A stretch of 64,000 nt of DNA from Simplicispira sp. 125 (GCF_003096555.1 NZ_QEKM01000001.1:620001-684000), one strand, 5' to 3'; counted from the first letter of the stretch, positions 28,148 through 39,063 are shown. Program-made: numbers and translations. Notes: a model not told the origin generated them from the letters alone.

Positions 28148-29556
28148 TGACCATGAACGACAATATGCCAACCGACGACGGGATCGCGCAGGCTTCTCCC
28201 TTGGTGGGGTCTGATGTGGCTGACGCGAAGCAGCCGGTGCGCAAAGAGAATCTTCCCATGGAGTCGCATAACGATGCAGGTGGCGCCCCGCCTGTCGAGT
28301 CCGGCGCAGCCATCGGGCCGCAAAGCAACGAGGTAAACCGGCCAGCGCGGGGTGGGCCGCAGCCCCGAACAGCGGGGGGGCAACGTCGCTCGGGCAAAGC
28401 TCCCGAACCCCGGGGCAAGGCTGCCCAGGGCTACCAGTTTTCCGACGTCGTCTCAGGGCAGTTTGATGCAGACGAAGCCAGTGACGACATCACACCTGTG
28501 AAGCGGGTGCTGTTGCCCCAGGTCGAAACACCCAAGCTCCACAAGGTGTTGGCGCAAGCCGGGTTGGGCTCGCGTCTGGAGATGGAGCAACTGATTCTGG
28601 AAGGGCGTATTTCGGTCAACAATGAGCCTGCGCACATAGGCCAGCGGATTCAGTATGGAGACCAGGTCAAGGTCAATGGCAAGCCCATTCGTTACCGTAT
28701 CGATCCGCCACCGCCCCGTGTTATTGCGTATCACAAACCTGTAGGCGAGGTTGTCACCAATGACGACCCCCAAAATCGCCCCACGGTTTTTCGCAAACTG
28801 CCGCGTCTGCAGCAAGGCAAGTGGCAGTCGGTGGGACGCCTGGATTTGAATACCGAAGGCTTGCTCTTGTTCACCAGCTCCGGGGAGCTTGCCAACAATC
28901 TGATGCACCCTCGTTTTGGTCTGGAGCGGGAGTATGCCGTTCGGGTGCTGGGGGCTCTCAGCAACGAAGAGAAAGCACGGTTGCTGGAAGGCGTGCAGCT
29001 GGATGACGGGATGGCGGTTTTTGGATCGATTGAGGACGGTGGAGGGGAGGGTTCCAACTGCTGGTACCGTGTCACGATTTCCGAAGGACGGAACCGCGAG
29101 GTTCGGCGCATGCTGGAAGCGGTGGGCCATGCCGTCAGCCGACTGATTCGTATCCGTTACGGTGCCATGGTTTTGCCCAAGGGGCTCAAGCGTGGGGCCT
29201 GGATGGAGCTGGAGGAATCGGATATTGCTGCTTTGATGAAAGCCGCCGGAGCAGAGCGTGCGCCTCGGGTGGAGGGGGCTCGTGATGCGCCTGCATCGCG
29301 GCGCAACGATAGAAATGCCCGCGGGCGAGGTGGTAACTCAGGCGATGCAGGACGGGGTATGCAGGGTCGCCCGGCGCCTGTCAGGAACAGAAACTCCGAT
29401 GCGACGCGCAATCAAGGCGGTTCTGCCCAGCCCGATCCATTAAAAACCTCGGTAGGCTATATCGGTACCGACAGTCTTGCGCGCCAGCGCCAGGCCCAAC
29501 GCCGAGACAGTCGTGGGGGCTTGGGTGGGCGTGGTGGCGGTCGAGGCGGGCGCTGA
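28147..29556 (+). CDS. rluB: 23S rRNA pseudouridine(2605) synthase RluB
   Basis: RsuA-family pseudouridine synthase, 469 residues. An S4 domain (KLHKVLAQAGLGSRLEMEQLI) is followed by the catalytic domain with WQSVGRLDLNTEGLLLFTSSG, where Asp233 is the catalytic residue, and by GRNREVRRMLEAVGHAVSRLIR. Both ends are extended. The N-terminal about 125 residues are low-complexity and polar. The C-terminal about 90 are Arg/Gly/Asn-rich and end GGLGGRGGGRGGR, as in RNA-binding RGG tails. Long disordered ends are usual in Burkholderiales RluB. It overlaps scpB by one base; an ATG at 28153 is an alternative start. Confidence 0.94.
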   Translation: MTMNDNMPTDDGIAQASPLVGSDVADAKQPVRKENLPMESHNDAGGAPPVESGAAIGPQSNEVNRPARGGPQPRTAGGQRRSGKAPEPRGKAAQGYQFSDVVSGQFDADEASDDITPVKRVLLPQVETPKLHKVLAQAGLGSRLEMEQLILEGRISVNNEPAHIGQRIQYGDQVKVNGKPIRYRIDPPPPRVIAYHKPVGEVVTNDDPQNRPTVFRKLPRLQQGKWQSVGRLDLNTEGLLLFTSSGELANNLMHPRFGLEREYAVRVLGALSNEEKARLLEGVQLDDGMAVFGSIEDGGGEGSNCWYRVTISEGRNREVRRMLEAVGHAVSRLIRIRYGAMVLPKGLKRGAWMELEESDIAALMKAAGAERAPRVEGARDAPASRRNDRNARGRGGNSGDAGRGMQGRPAPVRNRNSDATRNQGGSAQPDPLKTSVGYIGTDSLARQRQAQRRDSRGGLGGRGGGRGGR

Positions 29557-29643
29557 GCTTCTCTTTGAAGGACGCCGGGTTAGAATCAAAGGCTTTGTCT
29601 GCAAGGCAAAATAATCAACCAATACCTATCCAGGAATCGAAAA

Positions 29644-30069
29644 ATGGCTATCGAACGTACTCTTTCCATCATCAAACCCGACGCCGTGGCCAAGAATGTC
29701 ATCGGCCAGATCTATGCTCGCTTTGAAGCGGCTGGCCTGAAGGTTGTGGCCGCCCGCATGGCGCACCTTTCCCGTCTGGAAGCCGAGCAGTTCTATGCTG
29801 TGCACAAGGCCCGCCCCTTCTTCAAGGATCTGGTGGATTTCATGGTGTCTGGCCCCGTCATGATCCAGGCTCTTGAAGGTGAAAACGCCATCTTGAAGAA
29901 CCGCGAACTGATGGGTGCAACCGACCCGAAGAAGGCCGATGCCGGCACCATTCGCGCCGACTTTGCCGATAGCATCGATGCCAACGCAGTGCATGGTTCT
30001 GACGCTGCGGAAACGGCGCAGGCAGAAATTGCCTTCTTCTTCCCTGGTCTGGCAATTTACTCCCGCTGA
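29644..30069 (+). CDS. ndk: Nucleoside diphosphate kinase
   Basis: NDP kinase, 141 residues, full family length. It transfers the gamma phosphate from ATP to other nucleoside diphosphates through a phosphohistidine. The sequence starts [19 protein letters not shown]. Family blocks include [35 protein letters not shown] and [12 protein letters not shown] with the catalytic His117. The start at 29644 is the only good one. CAGGAATCGAAAA lies upstream as the ribosome-binding region. It heads the ndk-rlmN-pilF-rodZ-ispG-hisS cluster found in many beta- and gammaproteobacteria. Confidence 0.98.
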   Translation: MAIERTLSIIKPDAVAKNVIGQIYARFEAAGLKVVAARMAHLSRLEAEQFYAVHKARPFFKDLVDFMVSGPVMIQALEGENAILKNRELMGATDPKKADAGTIRADFADSIDANAVHGSDAAETAQAEIAFFFPGLAIYSR

Positions 30070-30156
30070 GATGGCACTTCTCCGGCTGCACTTTTCGCTC
30101 CGTAGCGGGTGGTCGTGCGCCTGGAGTTTGCGCGCGGGCAAAGGTGGTGGCCGCCC

Positions 30157-31305
30157 ATGAAGGTCAACCTTCTGGATTTCGACCTTGATGGGTTGGCCGC
30201 TTTTTGTGAGCGGCTCGGAGAAAAGCGGTTTCGTGCCACGCAGTTGTTTCGCTGGATACACCAGCGTGGTGCCGACGATTTTGATCAAATGAGTGACTTG
30301 GCCAAGTCACTGCGCGAAAAGCTTCAAGGGTGTGCACAGGTGCTGGCACTGCCAGTGATCAGTGAGCACCAGTCTGCCGATGGCACCGTCAAATGGCTGT
30401 TTGATATGGGTGCCGGCAACGCGGTAGAAGCAGTCTTTATCCCGGAAGACGATCGGGGTACGCTGTGCATTTCATCCCAGGCCGGCTGCGCGGTAGGGTG
30501 CCGATTCTGTTCAACGGGGCACCAAGGGTTCAGTCGAAATCTGACGACGAGCGAAATTGTCGCCCAGTTGTGGTTTGCCGAGCATGTGCTCCGCAAGCGG
30601 CAGGGCACGACCGATCGGGTGATTTCCAATGTGGTCATGATGGGCATGGGAGAGCCTTTGCAGAACTATTCTGCGCTCGTGCCTGCATTGCGGGTCATGC
30701 TCGATGACCATGCTTATGGCTTGTCGCGCAGGCGGGTGACGGTTTCCACATCGGGCGTCGTCCCCATGATCGACCGTCTGGCCCAGGATTGTCCCGTCGC
30801 CTTGGCGGTGTCGCTGCATGCGCCGAGTGACATATTGCGCGACGACCTGGTTCCGTTGAACCGCAAATACCCCATCCAGGAGTTGATGGACGCTTGCAAC
30901 CGCTACTTAGAGTATGCGCCGCGGGATTTCATTACCTTTGAATATTGCATGTTGGATGGGGTCAACGACCAGCCAGAGCATGCCGTGCAGCTGATTGAAC
31001 TGGTGAAACAGAATGCTCGGCCAGGGGTGTGGTGCAAATTTAACCTGATTCCTTTCAATCCGTTTCCTGCGTCGGGTTTGCATCGTTCGGGAGCTGAGCG
31101 GGTGCTGGCGTTCGCAAGAATGCTGAGTGATGCTGGAATTGTGACGACGGTGCGCAAAACCCGTGGTGATGACATTGATGCAGCCTGCGGTCAGTTGGCA
31201 GGCGAGGTCCAAGACAGAACCCGTGTGATGGAGCGTATGGCGAAGCGCCGTACCATCAACATTCAGTTGGCTGACACGGGAGCCCCGACATACAAGGAAA
31301 CATGA
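30157..31305 (+). CDS. rlmN: Dual-specificity RNA methyltransferase RlmN
   Basis: Radical-SAM enzyme, 382 residues, that makes 2-methyladenosine at position 2503 of 23S rRNA and at position 37 of some tRNAs. The [4Fe-4S]-binding CxxxCxxC motif is CAVGCRFC with Cys111, Cys115 and Cys118. It is followed by [19 protein letters not shown] and [10 protein letters not shown]. The second catalytic cysteine, which carries the methyl-adenosine intermediate, is Cys344 in DIDAACGQL. The N-terminal HhH-like region ([14 protein letters not shown]) fits. AAAGGTGG precedes the ATG at 30157; the upstream GTG at 30109 is not needed. The next gene begins one base after the stop. Confidence 0.97.
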   Translation: MKVNLLDFDLDGLAAFCERLGEKRFRATQLFRWIHQRGADDFDQMSDLAKSLREKLQGCAQVLALPVISEHQSADGTVKWLFDMGAGNAVEAVFIPEDDRGTLCISSQAGCAVGCRFCSTGHQGFSRNLTTSEIVAQLWFAEHVLRKRQGTTDRVISNVVMMGMGEPLQNYSALVPALRVMLDDHAYGLSRRRVTVSTSGVVPMIDRLAQDCPVALAVSLHAPSDILRDDLVPLNRKYPIQELMDACNRYLEYAPRDFITFEYCMLDGVNDQPEHAVQLIELVKQNARPGVWCKFNLIPFNPFPASGLHRSGAERVLAFARMLSDAGIVTTVRKTRGDDIDAACGQLAGEVQDRTRVMERMAKRRTINIQLADTGAPTYKET

Positions 31306-31306
31306 C

Positions 31307-32143
31307 ATGGCAGAAACCGTAGCTCTCTGGCACCAGATCAGAATCAAAGGGCCGCTGGCAGTCTTTGTGTTGCTAACGGGTTTGGTGGGGCTGACGGGGT
31401 GTGCCACGCCGGCAGGAGGTGCTGGGTCAGGGTTCAGTCAAGAGGTCATTACGCCGTCTGATGAGCCTGAGGTACGGCGGCGTGCCCGTATCCGATTGGA
31501 ACTGGCGGTCAATTACTTTGAAATGGGTAAGGCCGCGGTGGCATTGGATGAGGTCAAGCAGTCGCTGGCCAATGATCCGACGTATGCCGATGCCTACAAT
31601 TTGCGCGGCCTGATTTACATGCGTCTCAATGACATGGGACAGGCCGAGGACAGCTTTCGCAGGGCGCTTGCCATTCGTCCTTTAGACCCTAACGTATTGC
31701 ACAACCACGCATGGCTGCTGTGCCAACAGCAGAAATATGCGGAAGCCGACAAGCAATTTGCCCAGGTTTTGGCCAACCCCACCTATGTTGCACGCAGCAA
31801 GACGCTGATGGCACAGGGGCTCTGTCAGGCGCGGGCAGGTGACAACGCGGTTGCGGAGCAGACCTTGCTGCGCGCGTATGAGCTGGATGCGGGCAACCCC
31901 GTGGTTGGCTACAACCTTGCCGATCTGCTGGTACGGCGTGGTGATGTGGCGCGAGCGCAGTTTTATATCCGTCGTATCAATAACAGTGAGTTCGCGAATG
32001 CCGAATCCTTGTGGCTGGGTATCAAGATAGAGCGCAGCCTTGGTGATACCGTGGCCGTCCGGCAGTTGGCCGAGCAGTTGCGCAAGCGGTTCCCTGATTC
32101 ACGTGAACTGTCTGCATTGGATCGGGGCGCTTTCAATGACTGA
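31307..32143 (+). CDS. pilF: PilF/PilW-type TPR lipoprotein for type IV pilus assembly
   Basis: Outer-membrane lipoprotein of 278 residues with a signal peptide ending LTGC (Cys32) and about six tetratricopeptide repeats. Examples are ARIRLELAVNYFEMGKAAVAL, AYNLRGLIYMRLNDMGQAED and PNVLHNHAWLLCQQQKYAEAD. These fit the PilF/PilW pilotin, which places the PilQ secretin in the outer membrane. The position between rlmN and rodZ is the standard location of pilF in pseudomonads and betaproteobacteria. The ATG lies at TGACATG after rlmN, and the gene overlaps rodZ by 8 bp. Whether this strain makes type IV pili cannot be seen here. Confidence 0.92.
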   Translation: MAETVALWHQIRIKGPLAVFVLLTGLVGLTGCATPAGGAGSGFSQEVITPSDEPEVRRRARIRLELAVNYFEMGKAAVALDEVKQSLANDPTYADAYNLRGLIYMRLNDMGQAEDSFRRALAIRPLDPNVLHNHAWLLCQQQKYAEADKQFAQVLANPTYVARSKTLMAQGLCQARAGDNAVAEQTLLRAYELDAGNPVVGYNLADLLVRRGDVARAQFYIRRINNSEFANAESLWLGIKIERSLGDTVAVRQLAEQLRKRFPDSRELSALDRGAFND

Positions 32144-33050
32144 AGAGGGACAGTTTTCACCGGGAGGGCCAGAGTTGACCCCGTCACACCAAGTTTCTCC
32201 AGGTGGCATGCTGCGTGCAGCGCGCGAAGCGGCAGGGATGCATATCGAGGCTTTAGCTGTGTCGCTGAAGGTGCCGATCAGTAAGTTGGAGGCATTGGAA
32301 GCGGATAACTTTGAAGCCTTGCCGGACGCAGTGTTCGTGCGGGCCTTGGCCTCCAGTGTCTGTCGGTCGTTGAAGCTGGATCCTGCACCCGTTCTGGCCC
32401 TTATGCCGCAAAGCGGAGCACCCAAGCTGTCTGTCGATCCTGCGGGTATCAATGCCGCATTCAAGGACGGTACTGAGCATTCCCGTATGGGACCCGCGTT
32501 GGCGCGCATGATGCGACCTGCATTTCTGGCTGCGATGGCGTTGTTGCTGGGCGCTGCCGTTTTGGTTTTCTATCCTCGTTCGCAAGAGCAGGCGCTGCCT
32601 ATGGTGAGCGAACTCAGCAAACAAGGTTCTCCAATTGTTGCGCCATCGGTAACTGAGAGTTCGGTGGTGCAGCCCGTTACTGATGCTGTGGTTGCTGCCG
32701 TAGAGGCGGGATTGACCCGTCCATCCGCAGCAGCGGAGTCAATGGCTCTCGTTGCATCTGCGCCAGCACCTAGTGCATCGGCCGCGATGGTTTCAGTGGA
32801 TGAGGCGCAAAGCCAGATTCTCGTGTTTCGTACCCGAAATGAATCCTGGATTCAGGTTCGGGATGCCTCGGGTGCAACGGTTCTTCAAAAGCTCCTTACC
32901 GCTGGTGACTCCGTGGTCGCGCCTGGAAAGCCACCATTTTCGGTGGTGGTGGGCAAGGCAGACGTGACGGAAGTGCTGGTGCGTGGCAAGGTTTTTGATC
33001 TGGCTTCAGTGTCCAAAGATAACGTTGCCCGGTTTGAGGTGAAACCGTGA
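32136..33050 (+). CDS. rodZ: RodZ-like cytoskeletal membrane protein
   Basis: Bitopic inner-membrane protein, 304 residues, linking the MreB cytoskeleton to the cell-wall machinery. The N-terminal helix-turn-helix ([19 protein letters not shown]...[27 protein letters not shown], in pieces) is the RodZ MreB-binding domain. One transmembrane helix lies at about residues 127-146 ([18 protein letters not shown]). A Ser/Ala/Val-rich periplasmic linker and a C-terminal DUF4115 beta domain follow ([19 protein letters not shown]). The ATG at 32136 overlaps the pilF stop by 8 bp. The final GTGA overlaps the GTG start of ispG. Location before ispG is the conserved place for rodZ. Confidence 0.94.
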   Translation: MTEEGQFSPGGPELTPSHQVSPGGMLRAAREAAGMHIEALAVSLKVPISKLEALEADNFEALPDAVFVRALASSVCRSLKLDPAPVLALMPQSGAPKLSVDPAGINAAFKDGTEHSRMGPALARMMRPAFLAAMALLLGAAVLVFYPRSQEQALPMVSELSKQGSPIVAPSVTESSVVQPVTDAVVAAVEAGLTRPSAAAESMALVASAPAPSASAAMVSVDEAQSQILVFRTRNESWIQVRDASGATVLQKLLTAGDSVVAPGKPPFSVVVGKADVTEVLVRGKVFDLASVSKDNVARFEVKP

Positions 33051-34324
33051 ATTTGATAGATCAATCTACTTCTCCTGTGACGGTGGCAGCGCCGCTGGCA
33101 CGGCATACGCGCCAGGCGCGCGTAGCCTGGGGAATTCGTGTCGTGACGATTGGGGCAGATGCTCCGGTGCGCGTGCAGTCGATGACCAATACGGACACCG
33201 TCGATGCGGTGGGAACCGCCATTCAGGTCAAAGAGCTCGCTCTAGCGGGTTCTGAACTGGTGCGCATCACCGTGAATACGCCCGAGGCGGCAGCTGCAGT
33301 GCCTTATGTGCGGGAACAACTCGATCGCATGGGGATCGATGTGCCCCTGATCGGCGACTTTCATTACAACGGCCACCGTCTTTTGACCGATTATCCCGCA
33401 TGTGCAGAAGCGTTGTCCAAGTACCGCATCAATCCTGGCAACGTGGGCAAGGGCGACAAGCGGGACAAGCAATTCGGGCAAATGATTGAAGCCGCCATCC
33501 GTTGGCAAAAACCGGTGCGTATCGGTGTCAATTGGGGTAGTTTGGACCAAGAGCTTCTGGCGCAGTTGATGGATATCAACAGCGCACGCACCCAGCCTTG
33601 GGATGCAAAGCAAGTAATGTATGAGGCGCTGATCACTTCGGCGATCGAGTCGGCGCGCCGGGCAGAAGACATCGGCCTTGACGGCAACCAGATTATTTTG
33701 TCCTGCAAAGTCAGTGGTGTGCAGGATCTGGTGTCGGTTTATAGAGCATTGGCAAAGCGGTGCGACTATCCCCTGCATTTGGGGTTGACGGAAGCAGGTA
33801 TGGGGACCAAGGGCACAGTGGCGTCGGCCGCCGCTCTTGCGGTGTTGCTCCAGGATGGTATTGGGGACACCATCCGTGTGTCTTTAACCCCTCAACCTGG
33901 CGAATCACGAACGCAGGAAGTGGTGATTGCATCGGAAATCCTGCAGTCGCTTGGGCTTCGTATGTTTGTGCCCAGTGTGACGGCTTGTCCCGGCTGTGGT
34001 CGAACGACCAGCACCACGTTCCAGGAGTTGGCCAAGCAGATTGATGACTATTTGCGAGAGCAAATGCCTGTTTGGCGCAAACAGTACCCAGGTGTTGAAG
34101 CGCTTAAAGTGGCAGTCATGGGGTGCATCGTGAACGGCCCAGGTGAGAGCAAGCATGCCGATATCGGCATCAGCCTGCCGGGTACTGGCGAGGCTCCTGC
34201 AGCTCCCGTGTTCATCGATGGGGAAAAGGCATTGACGTTGCGTGGCGACAATATTGCACATGAATTTCATCAGCTGGTGCAGCAATACATCGAGCAGCGC
34301 TTTGGCCCACCAAGAAATTCGTGA
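33047..34324 (+). CDS. ispG: 4-hydroxy-3-methylbut-2-en-1-yl diphosphate synthase
   Basis: Iron-sulfur enzyme of the MEP isoprenoid pathway, 425 residues. It converts MEcPP to HMBPP with reduced ferredoxin or flavodoxin. The N-terminal barrel has [11 protein letters not shown] and the [14 protein letters not shown] block. The three [4Fe-4S] cysteines are Cys314 and Cys317 (ACPGCGRT) and Cys360 ([17 protein letters not shown]). The start is GTG at 33047, overlapping the rodZ stop as GTGA, so translation is likely coupled. Length is at the upper end of the proteobacterial (GcpE) form. Confidence 0.97.
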   Translation: MNLIDQSTSPVTVAAPLARHTRQARVAWGIRVVTIGADAPVRVQSMTNTDTVDAVGTAIQVKELALAGSELVRITVNTPEAAAAVPYVREQLDRMGIDVPLIGDFHYNGHRLLTDYPACAEALSKYRINPGNVGKGDKRDKQFGQMIEAAIRWQKPVRIGVNWGSLDQELLAQLMDINSARTQPWDAKQVMYEALITSAIESARRAEDIGLDGNQIILSCKVSGVQDLVSVYRALAKRCDYPLHLGLTEAGMGTKGTVASAAALAVLLQDGIGDTIRVSLTPQPGESRTQEVVIASEILQSLGLRMFVPSVTACPGCGRTTSTTFQELAKQIDDYLREQMPVWRKQYPGVEALKVAVMGCIVNGPGESKHADIGISLPGTGEAPAAPVFIDGEKALTLRGDNIAHEFHQLVQQYIEQRFGPPRNS

Positions 34325-34420
34325 TGTCCGAAATAAATAACTGCTAATGCAGTAAGAATCATATTTTTTTAGACGATGACTAAGTCGTCATTCTTTTTAT
34401 ATACCAGTGAAATTGACGTC

Positions 34421-35746
34421 GTGAGTATTGATAAAGATAGGCCATCTGCAAAGCCAGAGCGTCTTTTGGCTGTTAAGGGGATGAATGACATCCTCCCTCC
34501 GGATTCCGCTCAATGGGAGTGGCTGGAAAGCAAAATTCGATCATTGATGGAGCGGTATGCCTACCGTAACATCCGTACGCCTATTGTTGAACCTTCGGCG
34601 TTGTTCATTCGCGGCCTCGGAGAGGTGACAGACATCGTTGAGAAGGAGATGTATTCTTTCGAAGACAAACTCAACGGAGAGCAACTTACGTTACGCCCAG
34701 AAAGCACCGCAGGTGTGGTGCGTGCAGTGGTGGAGCATTCTTTGCTGTACGACGGTGGCAAGCGGCTGTATTACATGGGGCCGATGTTTCGCCATGAGCG
34801 GCCTCAGCGCGGTCGGTATCGCCAGTTTCATCAGATCGGTGCCGAAGCGTTGGGTTTTCCTGGGGCGGAAATGGACGCCGAACTCATACTCTTGGCGGAC
34901 GCTCTATGGAAAGAGCTAGGTCTGAAGGATGTGCAACTCGAAATCAACAGCCTGGGACAACCGGACGAGCGTAAGGCACACCGGACGGCATTGATTGGCT
35001 ATCTGGAAGGGCGGATAGACCTGCTGGACGAAGAGGCGCGGCGGCGGTTGTACAGTAACCCTTTGCGTATTCTGGATACCAAGAACCCGAGCATGCAGGA
35101 CTTGGTGGAAAAGGCGCCCCGATTGATCGATTTCCTTGGAGCGGAGTCACTAGCTCACTTCAATGTAGTCAAAACTATCCTGGATGCGAATGGTGTTGCA
35201 TGGAAGTTCAATCCTCGTCTGGTTCGAGGGATGGATTATTACAATTTGACCGTTTTCGAATTTGTGACCCATCAACTCGGCTCGCAAGGAACCATTTGCG
35301 GAGGCGGGCGTTACGACTATTTGATCGAGCAAATTGGCGGAAAGCCTGCGCCAGCCGTGGGCTGGGCGCTCGGCGTCGAGCGGGTGCTTGAGCTGATCAA
35401 GGAGCAGTGCGCGGCGCAACTACCGCCAGCACCCATGGCGTATGCCATTATTCCCGATGCGGCTGCGCTGCCGATCGCTATAGCCTTGCTACAGAAATTG
35501 CGGGGCCTGGGCGTCAGCGTTCAGATGCACAGTCCTGGCATCCGTGGTGAGGGCATGGGAAGTATGAAATCGCAGTTTAAAAAAGCAGATGCCAGTGGTG
35601 CACGTTATGCATTGGTTTTCGGGGCTGACGAACTGGCGCGCGGTGGTGTGATTGTGAAATCGCTCCGCGATAGTGGCAGTGAACAAGTCGAGCACCCGAT
35701 CAACCAGGTCGCGGACTGGGCCAGCACCCTACAATCCACCACTTAA
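34421..35746 (+). CDS. hisS: Histidyl-tRNA synthetase
   Basis: Class II aminoacyl-tRNA synthetase that charges tRNA-His, 441 residues from the GTG at 34421. Motif 1 lies in [19 protein letters not shown], motif 2 in [24 protein letters not shown], the histidine-specific segment is [15 protein letters not shown], and motif 3 is [13 protein letters not shown]. The anticodon-binding domain follows. An ATG at 34376 would add 15 residues, but that stretch is very AT-rich and contains the hairpin ATGAC-TAAGTC-GTCAT followed by T-runs. HisS proteins usually begin about 10 residues before [10 protein letters not shown], so I prefer the GTG. Neither start has a good ribosome site. The ispG-hisS-yfgM-bamB-der order is conserved. 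Confidence 0.93.
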   Translation: MSIDKDRPSAKPERLLAVKGMNDILPPDSAQWEWLESKIRSLMERYAYRNIRTPIVEPSALFIRGLGEVTDIVEKEMYSFEDKLNGEQLTLRPESTAGVVRAVVEHSLLYDGGKRLYYMGPMFRHERPQRGRYRQFHQIGAEALGFPGAEMDAELILLADALWKELGLKDVQLEINSLGQPDERKAHRTALIGYLEGRIDLLDEEARRRLYSNPLRILDTKNPSMQDLVEKAPRLIDFLGAESLAHFNVVKTILDANGVAWKFNPRLVRGMDYYNLTVFEFVTHQLGSQGTICGGGRYDYLIEQIGGKPAPAVGWALGVERVLELIKEQCAAQLPPAPMAYAIIPDAAALPIAIALLQKLRGLGVSVQMHSPGIRGEGMGSMKSQFKKADASGARYALVFGADELARGGVIVKSLRDSGSEQVEHPINQVADWASTLQSTT

Positions 35747-35760
35747 TTGAAGCATCTAGC

Positions 35761-36441
35761 ATGGCAAATCATCTCGATCTTGAAGAACAAGAGCAATTAG
35801 ATCAGCTCAAGCATTTCTGGAACACCTGGGGCACGCTGATCAGCTCGGTCCTGTTGGTGGTCGTCTCTGCGTTGGCCGCCTGGAATGGATACCAGTTCTG
35901 GCAGGCCCGACAAGCCACGCAGGCAGCGGCGCTATATGACGCGGTGGAGGTTGCGGTTGCTTCCGGTGACCAAGGGCGTTGGGAGCAAGCGTTTTCAGAT
36001 CTTCGTGGCAAATATGCGGGCACCATCCAGGCGAGTCAGGCTGGTTTTTTGGTGAGCAAGATGGAAGCGACCAAAGGCAATTTGGATGCGGCCAAGTCAG
36101 CATTGACTTGGATTGCCGATCATGCTGCTGATGATGGGCACAAGGAGTTGGCGCGGATTCGCCTGTCCGGTTTGCTGATGGCACAACAATCTTATGACGA
36201 GGCGCTGCAGCGATTGTCTGCGCCATTTTCGTTGGAGTACGCAGCCGTCGTAGCTGATCGAAAGGGTGATGTACTTGCTTTGCAAGGAAAAAGATCAGAA
36301 GCCGTCGCCGAATATTTGAAGGCCTACAAGGCATTTCCTGACAATGTCGAATATCGGCGTTTGGTGGAAATCAAACTTAACGCTTTGGGCGAGCGCCCGC
36401 AGGCTGTGGCGATAGCCGCACCCCTGGAGTCAAGCAAGTGA
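35761..36441 (+). CDS. YfgM-like TPR membrane protein (SecYEG ancillary subunit)
   Basis: Single-pass inner-membrane protein, 226 residues, of the YfgM/UPF0070 family. In E. coli YfgM binds SecYEG and the chaperone PpiD and helps exported proteins fold. The N-terminus MANHLDLEEQEQLDQLKHFW is cytosolic. The transmembrane helix is at about residues 25-45, followed by a periplasmic TPR-like domain of short helical repeats (GKYAGTIQASQAGFLVSKME, ARIRLSGLLMAQQSYDEAL). It starts 14 bp after hisS, and its final TGA overlaps the GTG of bamB. This gene order matches the conserved yfgM-bamB-der block. Confidence 0.92.
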   Translation: MANHLDLEEQEQLDQLKHFWNTWGTLISSVLLVVVSALAAWNGYQFWQARQATQAAALYDAVEVAVASGDQGRWEQAFSDLRGKYAGTIQASQAGFLVSKMEATKGNLDAAKSALTWIADHAADDGHKELARIRLSGLLMAQQSYDEALQRLSAPFSLEYAAVVADRKGDVLALQGKRSEAVAEYLKAYKAFPDNVEYRRLVEIKLNALGERPQAVAIAAPLESSK

Positions 36442-37592
36442 AGGCGATCAAGCGCACAGCAGGTTTTCTGGGTCGGAGTACGGTGGGGGTTCTGCTGGCC
36501 TCGACCTTGGTGGGATGTTCTTTGTGGGGCGGCGGTGCGGAAAAACCGAAGCCTGCAGATCTCGGGGCAAACGTTCCGGTTCTAGGAGTGCGTCAAGCCT
36601 GGGCTGCGCAGATTGGCGGCTTGAAGAGCATGCCGCTGATGGTTCATGTCCAAGCTAGTACGATCAGTGTGGCGTCGGCGGATGGCATGGTTGCCAGTAT
36701 TGACGCACGTACTGGTGGAGATCTCTGGCGCACTGCGCTGGATGAGTCGCTGGCGGCGGGCGTCGGCAGCGATGGTAAATGGACGGCGGTGGTTACCGGT
36801 CGCAATGAAATAGTCGTGCTGGAATCGGGACGCGAGCTTTGGCGCAAGCGGTTGTCATCGCAGGTGTATACCGCACCGCTGGTTGCTGGAGCGCGGGTTT
36901 TCGTGCTCGGCGCCGATCGATCTGTGACTGCATTTGATGCCGCCAATGGGGGGCGCTTGTGGAATGTGGCAAGGCCGGGTGAGCCCTTGGTGCTTCGTCA
37001 ACCGGGTGTTCTGCTTGCGGTGGATGACACCTTGGTAACGGGTTCGTCGGGCAGGCTAGTTGGTTTGAACCCTGACAACGGCGTTGTCCGCTGGGAGGCT
37101 CCACTTGCCAGCTCGCGTGGAACCAACGATGTCGAGCGTCTCGTAGATCTCGTCGCACCAGTGAGCCGAGTGGATTCGAGTGTCTGCGTTCGCGCATTTC
37201 AAATGGCTGTTGGGTGTGTGAATGTGGGCCGTGGAATGGTGGATTGGGTGCAAAAGGCCTCTGGTGGTCAAGGCATCCAAGGAAATGAGGAGCTGGTCGT
37301 TGGAACCGAAAGCAATGGAGTCGTGGTGGCCTGGAGTCGTCGGGATGGCCGGAAACTTTGGTCGACGGATAGACTGCAATACCGCAAGTTGACGGCGCCA
37401 TTGGTGCTGGGGCGATCGGTCGTTGTTGGTGATGAATCTGGTCTGGTGCATTTTTTGTCGCGCGATGATGGCGCCCCTTTGAACCGGGTTCAGACGGATG
37501 GTTCTGGTATTACTGTCACGCCTGTGGTTGCGGCTGACACGCTGATCGTTGTTACGCGCAACGGAAGTGTTTTTGGCTATCGACCGGACTGA
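36438..37592 (+). CDS. bamB: Outer-membrane assembly factor BamB
   Basis: Lipoprotein of the BAM complex that inserts beta-barrel proteins into the outer membrane, 384 residues. The signal peptide ends LVGC (Cys27). The mature part is an eight-bladed PQQ-like beta-propeller with repeated blade motifs such as DARTGGDLWRTAL, ESGRELWRKRL, DAANGGRLWNVA, NPDNGVVRWEAPL and RRDGRKLWSTDRL. The start is GTG at 36438, overlapping the yfgM stop. A GTG start with a 4-base overlap suggests coupled, reduced initiation. der follows 16 bp later. Confidence 0.95.
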   Translation: MKAIKRTAGFLGRSTVGVLLASTLVGCSLWGGGAEKPKPADLGANVPVLGVRQAWAAQIGGLKSMPLMVHVQASTISVASADGMVASIDARTGGDLWRTALDESLAAGVGSDGKWTAVVTGRNEIVVLESGRELWRKRLSSQVYTAPLVAGARVFVLGADRSVTAFDAANGGRLWNVARPGEPLVLRQPGVLLAVDDTLVTGSSGRLVGLNPDNGVVRWEAPLASSRGTNDVERLVDLVAPVSRVDSSVCVRAFQMAVGCVNVGRGMVDWVQKASGGQGIQGNEELVVGTESNGVVVAWSRRDGRKLWSTDRLQYRKLTAPLVLGRSVVVGDESGLVHFLSRDDGAPLNRVQTDGSGITVTPVVAADTLIVVTRNGSVFGYRPD

Positions 37593-37608
37593 TGAAAAGT
37601 AGTATTCC

Positions 37609-38952
37609 ATGAAGCCAGTGATTGCCTTGGTAGGGCGTCCCAATGTCGGGAAATCGACTCTCTTTAATCGTCTGACCAAATCCCGGGATGCCATCGTTGC
37701 GGACTTTGCCGGACTGACACGTGACCGGCACTACGGTAACGGTAAGCAGGGCAAGCATGAATACATCGTTATCGATACCGGGGGGTTTGAGCCCGATGCG
37801 GTCAGTGGTATCTACCGCGAGATGGCGAAACAAACGCAGCAAGCCGTAGCTGAAGCGGACGTTGTCGTTTTTGTGGTGGATGCCCGTGCTGGCGTGTCAG
37901 CGCAGGACCATGAGATTGCGAAATATTTACGCCGTCTTGGTAAACCTTGTGTTCTGGTTGCCAACAAGGCAGAGGGCATGCTTGAGGGTGTGCAATTGTC
38001 CGAGTTCTATGAGCTGGGGCTGGGCGATGTGCATGGCATTTCAGCGGCCCATGGGCAGGGGATCCGCGATCTCGTGGAACTTGCCTTGGAGTTGTTGCAT
38101 TTGCCCGAAGCGCAGGAAGATGCCGAACCGGCTGACAAATCCACTATCAGGTTGGCGGTAGCGGGACGCCCCAATGTCGGGAAGTCAACGCTCATCAACA
38201 CCTGGTTGGGTGAGGAGCGTTTAGTGGCCTTCGACTTGCCTGGTACAACGCGCGACACAATCTCTGTCCCTTTTGAGCGTAACGGACAGCGATTCGAATT
38301 GATTGATACCGCTGGTTTGCGTCGCAAGGGGAGGGTGTTTGAGGCGATCGAAAAATTCTCTGTGGTCAAGACGCTCCAGGCGATTGAATCCGCTAATGTG
38401 GTGCTACTGCTCCTAGACGCAACCCAGGGCGTGACGGATCAGGATGCCCATATTGCAGGCTACATCCTAGAAAGCGGGCGCTCCGTTGTGATTGCGGTCA
38501 ACAAGTGGGATGCTGTGGATGACTACCAAAAGCAACTTTTGGAGCGCTCCATCGAGACGCGACTGACTTTCTTGAAGTTCGCATCGCTGCATTTCATTTC
38601 AGCCAAGAAGCGGCAGGGACTGGGCCCACTGTGGGCATCCATTGTGCAGGGGCACAAGGCAGCGATGTGCAAGATGTCAACACCTGTGTTGACGCGGTTG
38701 CTTTTGGAAGCTGTTCAGTTCCAGAGTCCCAAGCGCGCAGGAATGTTTCGCCCGAAGCTGCGGTATGCCCACCAGGGAGGCATGAACCCTCCGGTCATTG
38801 TGATTCATGGCAACTCCCTGGAGCATGTAACAGATGCCTATAAACGCTTCCTCGAAGGGCGTTTTCGCAAGGAGTTCGATTTGGTCGGAACGCCATTGCG
38901 GATTGAAATGAAAACCTCCCACAACCCATTTACCGACGGGGATCATTCCTGA
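37609..38952 (+). CDS. der: Ribosome-associated GTPase Der (EngA)
   Basis: Essential tandem GTPase for 50S ribosome maturation, 447 residues. Two complete G domains are present. Each has a G1 loop GRPNVGKST (residues 8-16 and about 185-193). Each has a G3 motif (DTGG and DTAG) and a G4 motif (NKAE and NKWD). The C-terminal KH-like domain ([19 protein letters not shown]) binds rRNA. Length and order match the family. ATG at 37609 follows AAAAGTAGTATTCC, a weak ribosome site. Confidence 0.97.
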   Translation: MKPVIALVGRPNVGKSTLFNRLTKSRDAIVADFAGLTRDRHYGNGKQGKHEYIVIDTGGFEPDAVSGIYREMAKQTQQAVAEADVVVFVVDARAGVSAQDHEIAKYLRRLGKPCVLVANKAEGMLEGVQLSEFYELGLGDVHGISAAHGQGIRDLVELALELLHLPEAQEDAEPADKSTIRLAVAGRPNVGKSTLINTWLGEERLVAFDLPGTTRDTISVPFERNGQRFELIDTAGLRRKGRVFEAIEKFSVVKTLQAIESANVVLLLLDATQGVTDQDAHIAGYILESGRSVVIAVNKWDAVDDYQKQLLERSIETRLTFLKFASLHFISAKKRQGLGPLWASIVQGHKAAMCKMSTPVLTRLLLEAVQFQSPKRAGMFRPKLRYAHQGGMNPPVIVIHGNSLEHVTDAYKRFLEGRFRKEFDLVGTPLRIEMKTSHNPFTDGDHS

Positions 38953-39063
38953 GTTGCCCTTTGTCCTGTAGTGCGCTGTGGGAACGTGCTCCGACCGGGT
39001 GCATGAGAGGGCAGCTGTGGTAAGGTGCTGGTTTACAACAAAATTCTGAACACGGAGAATATC

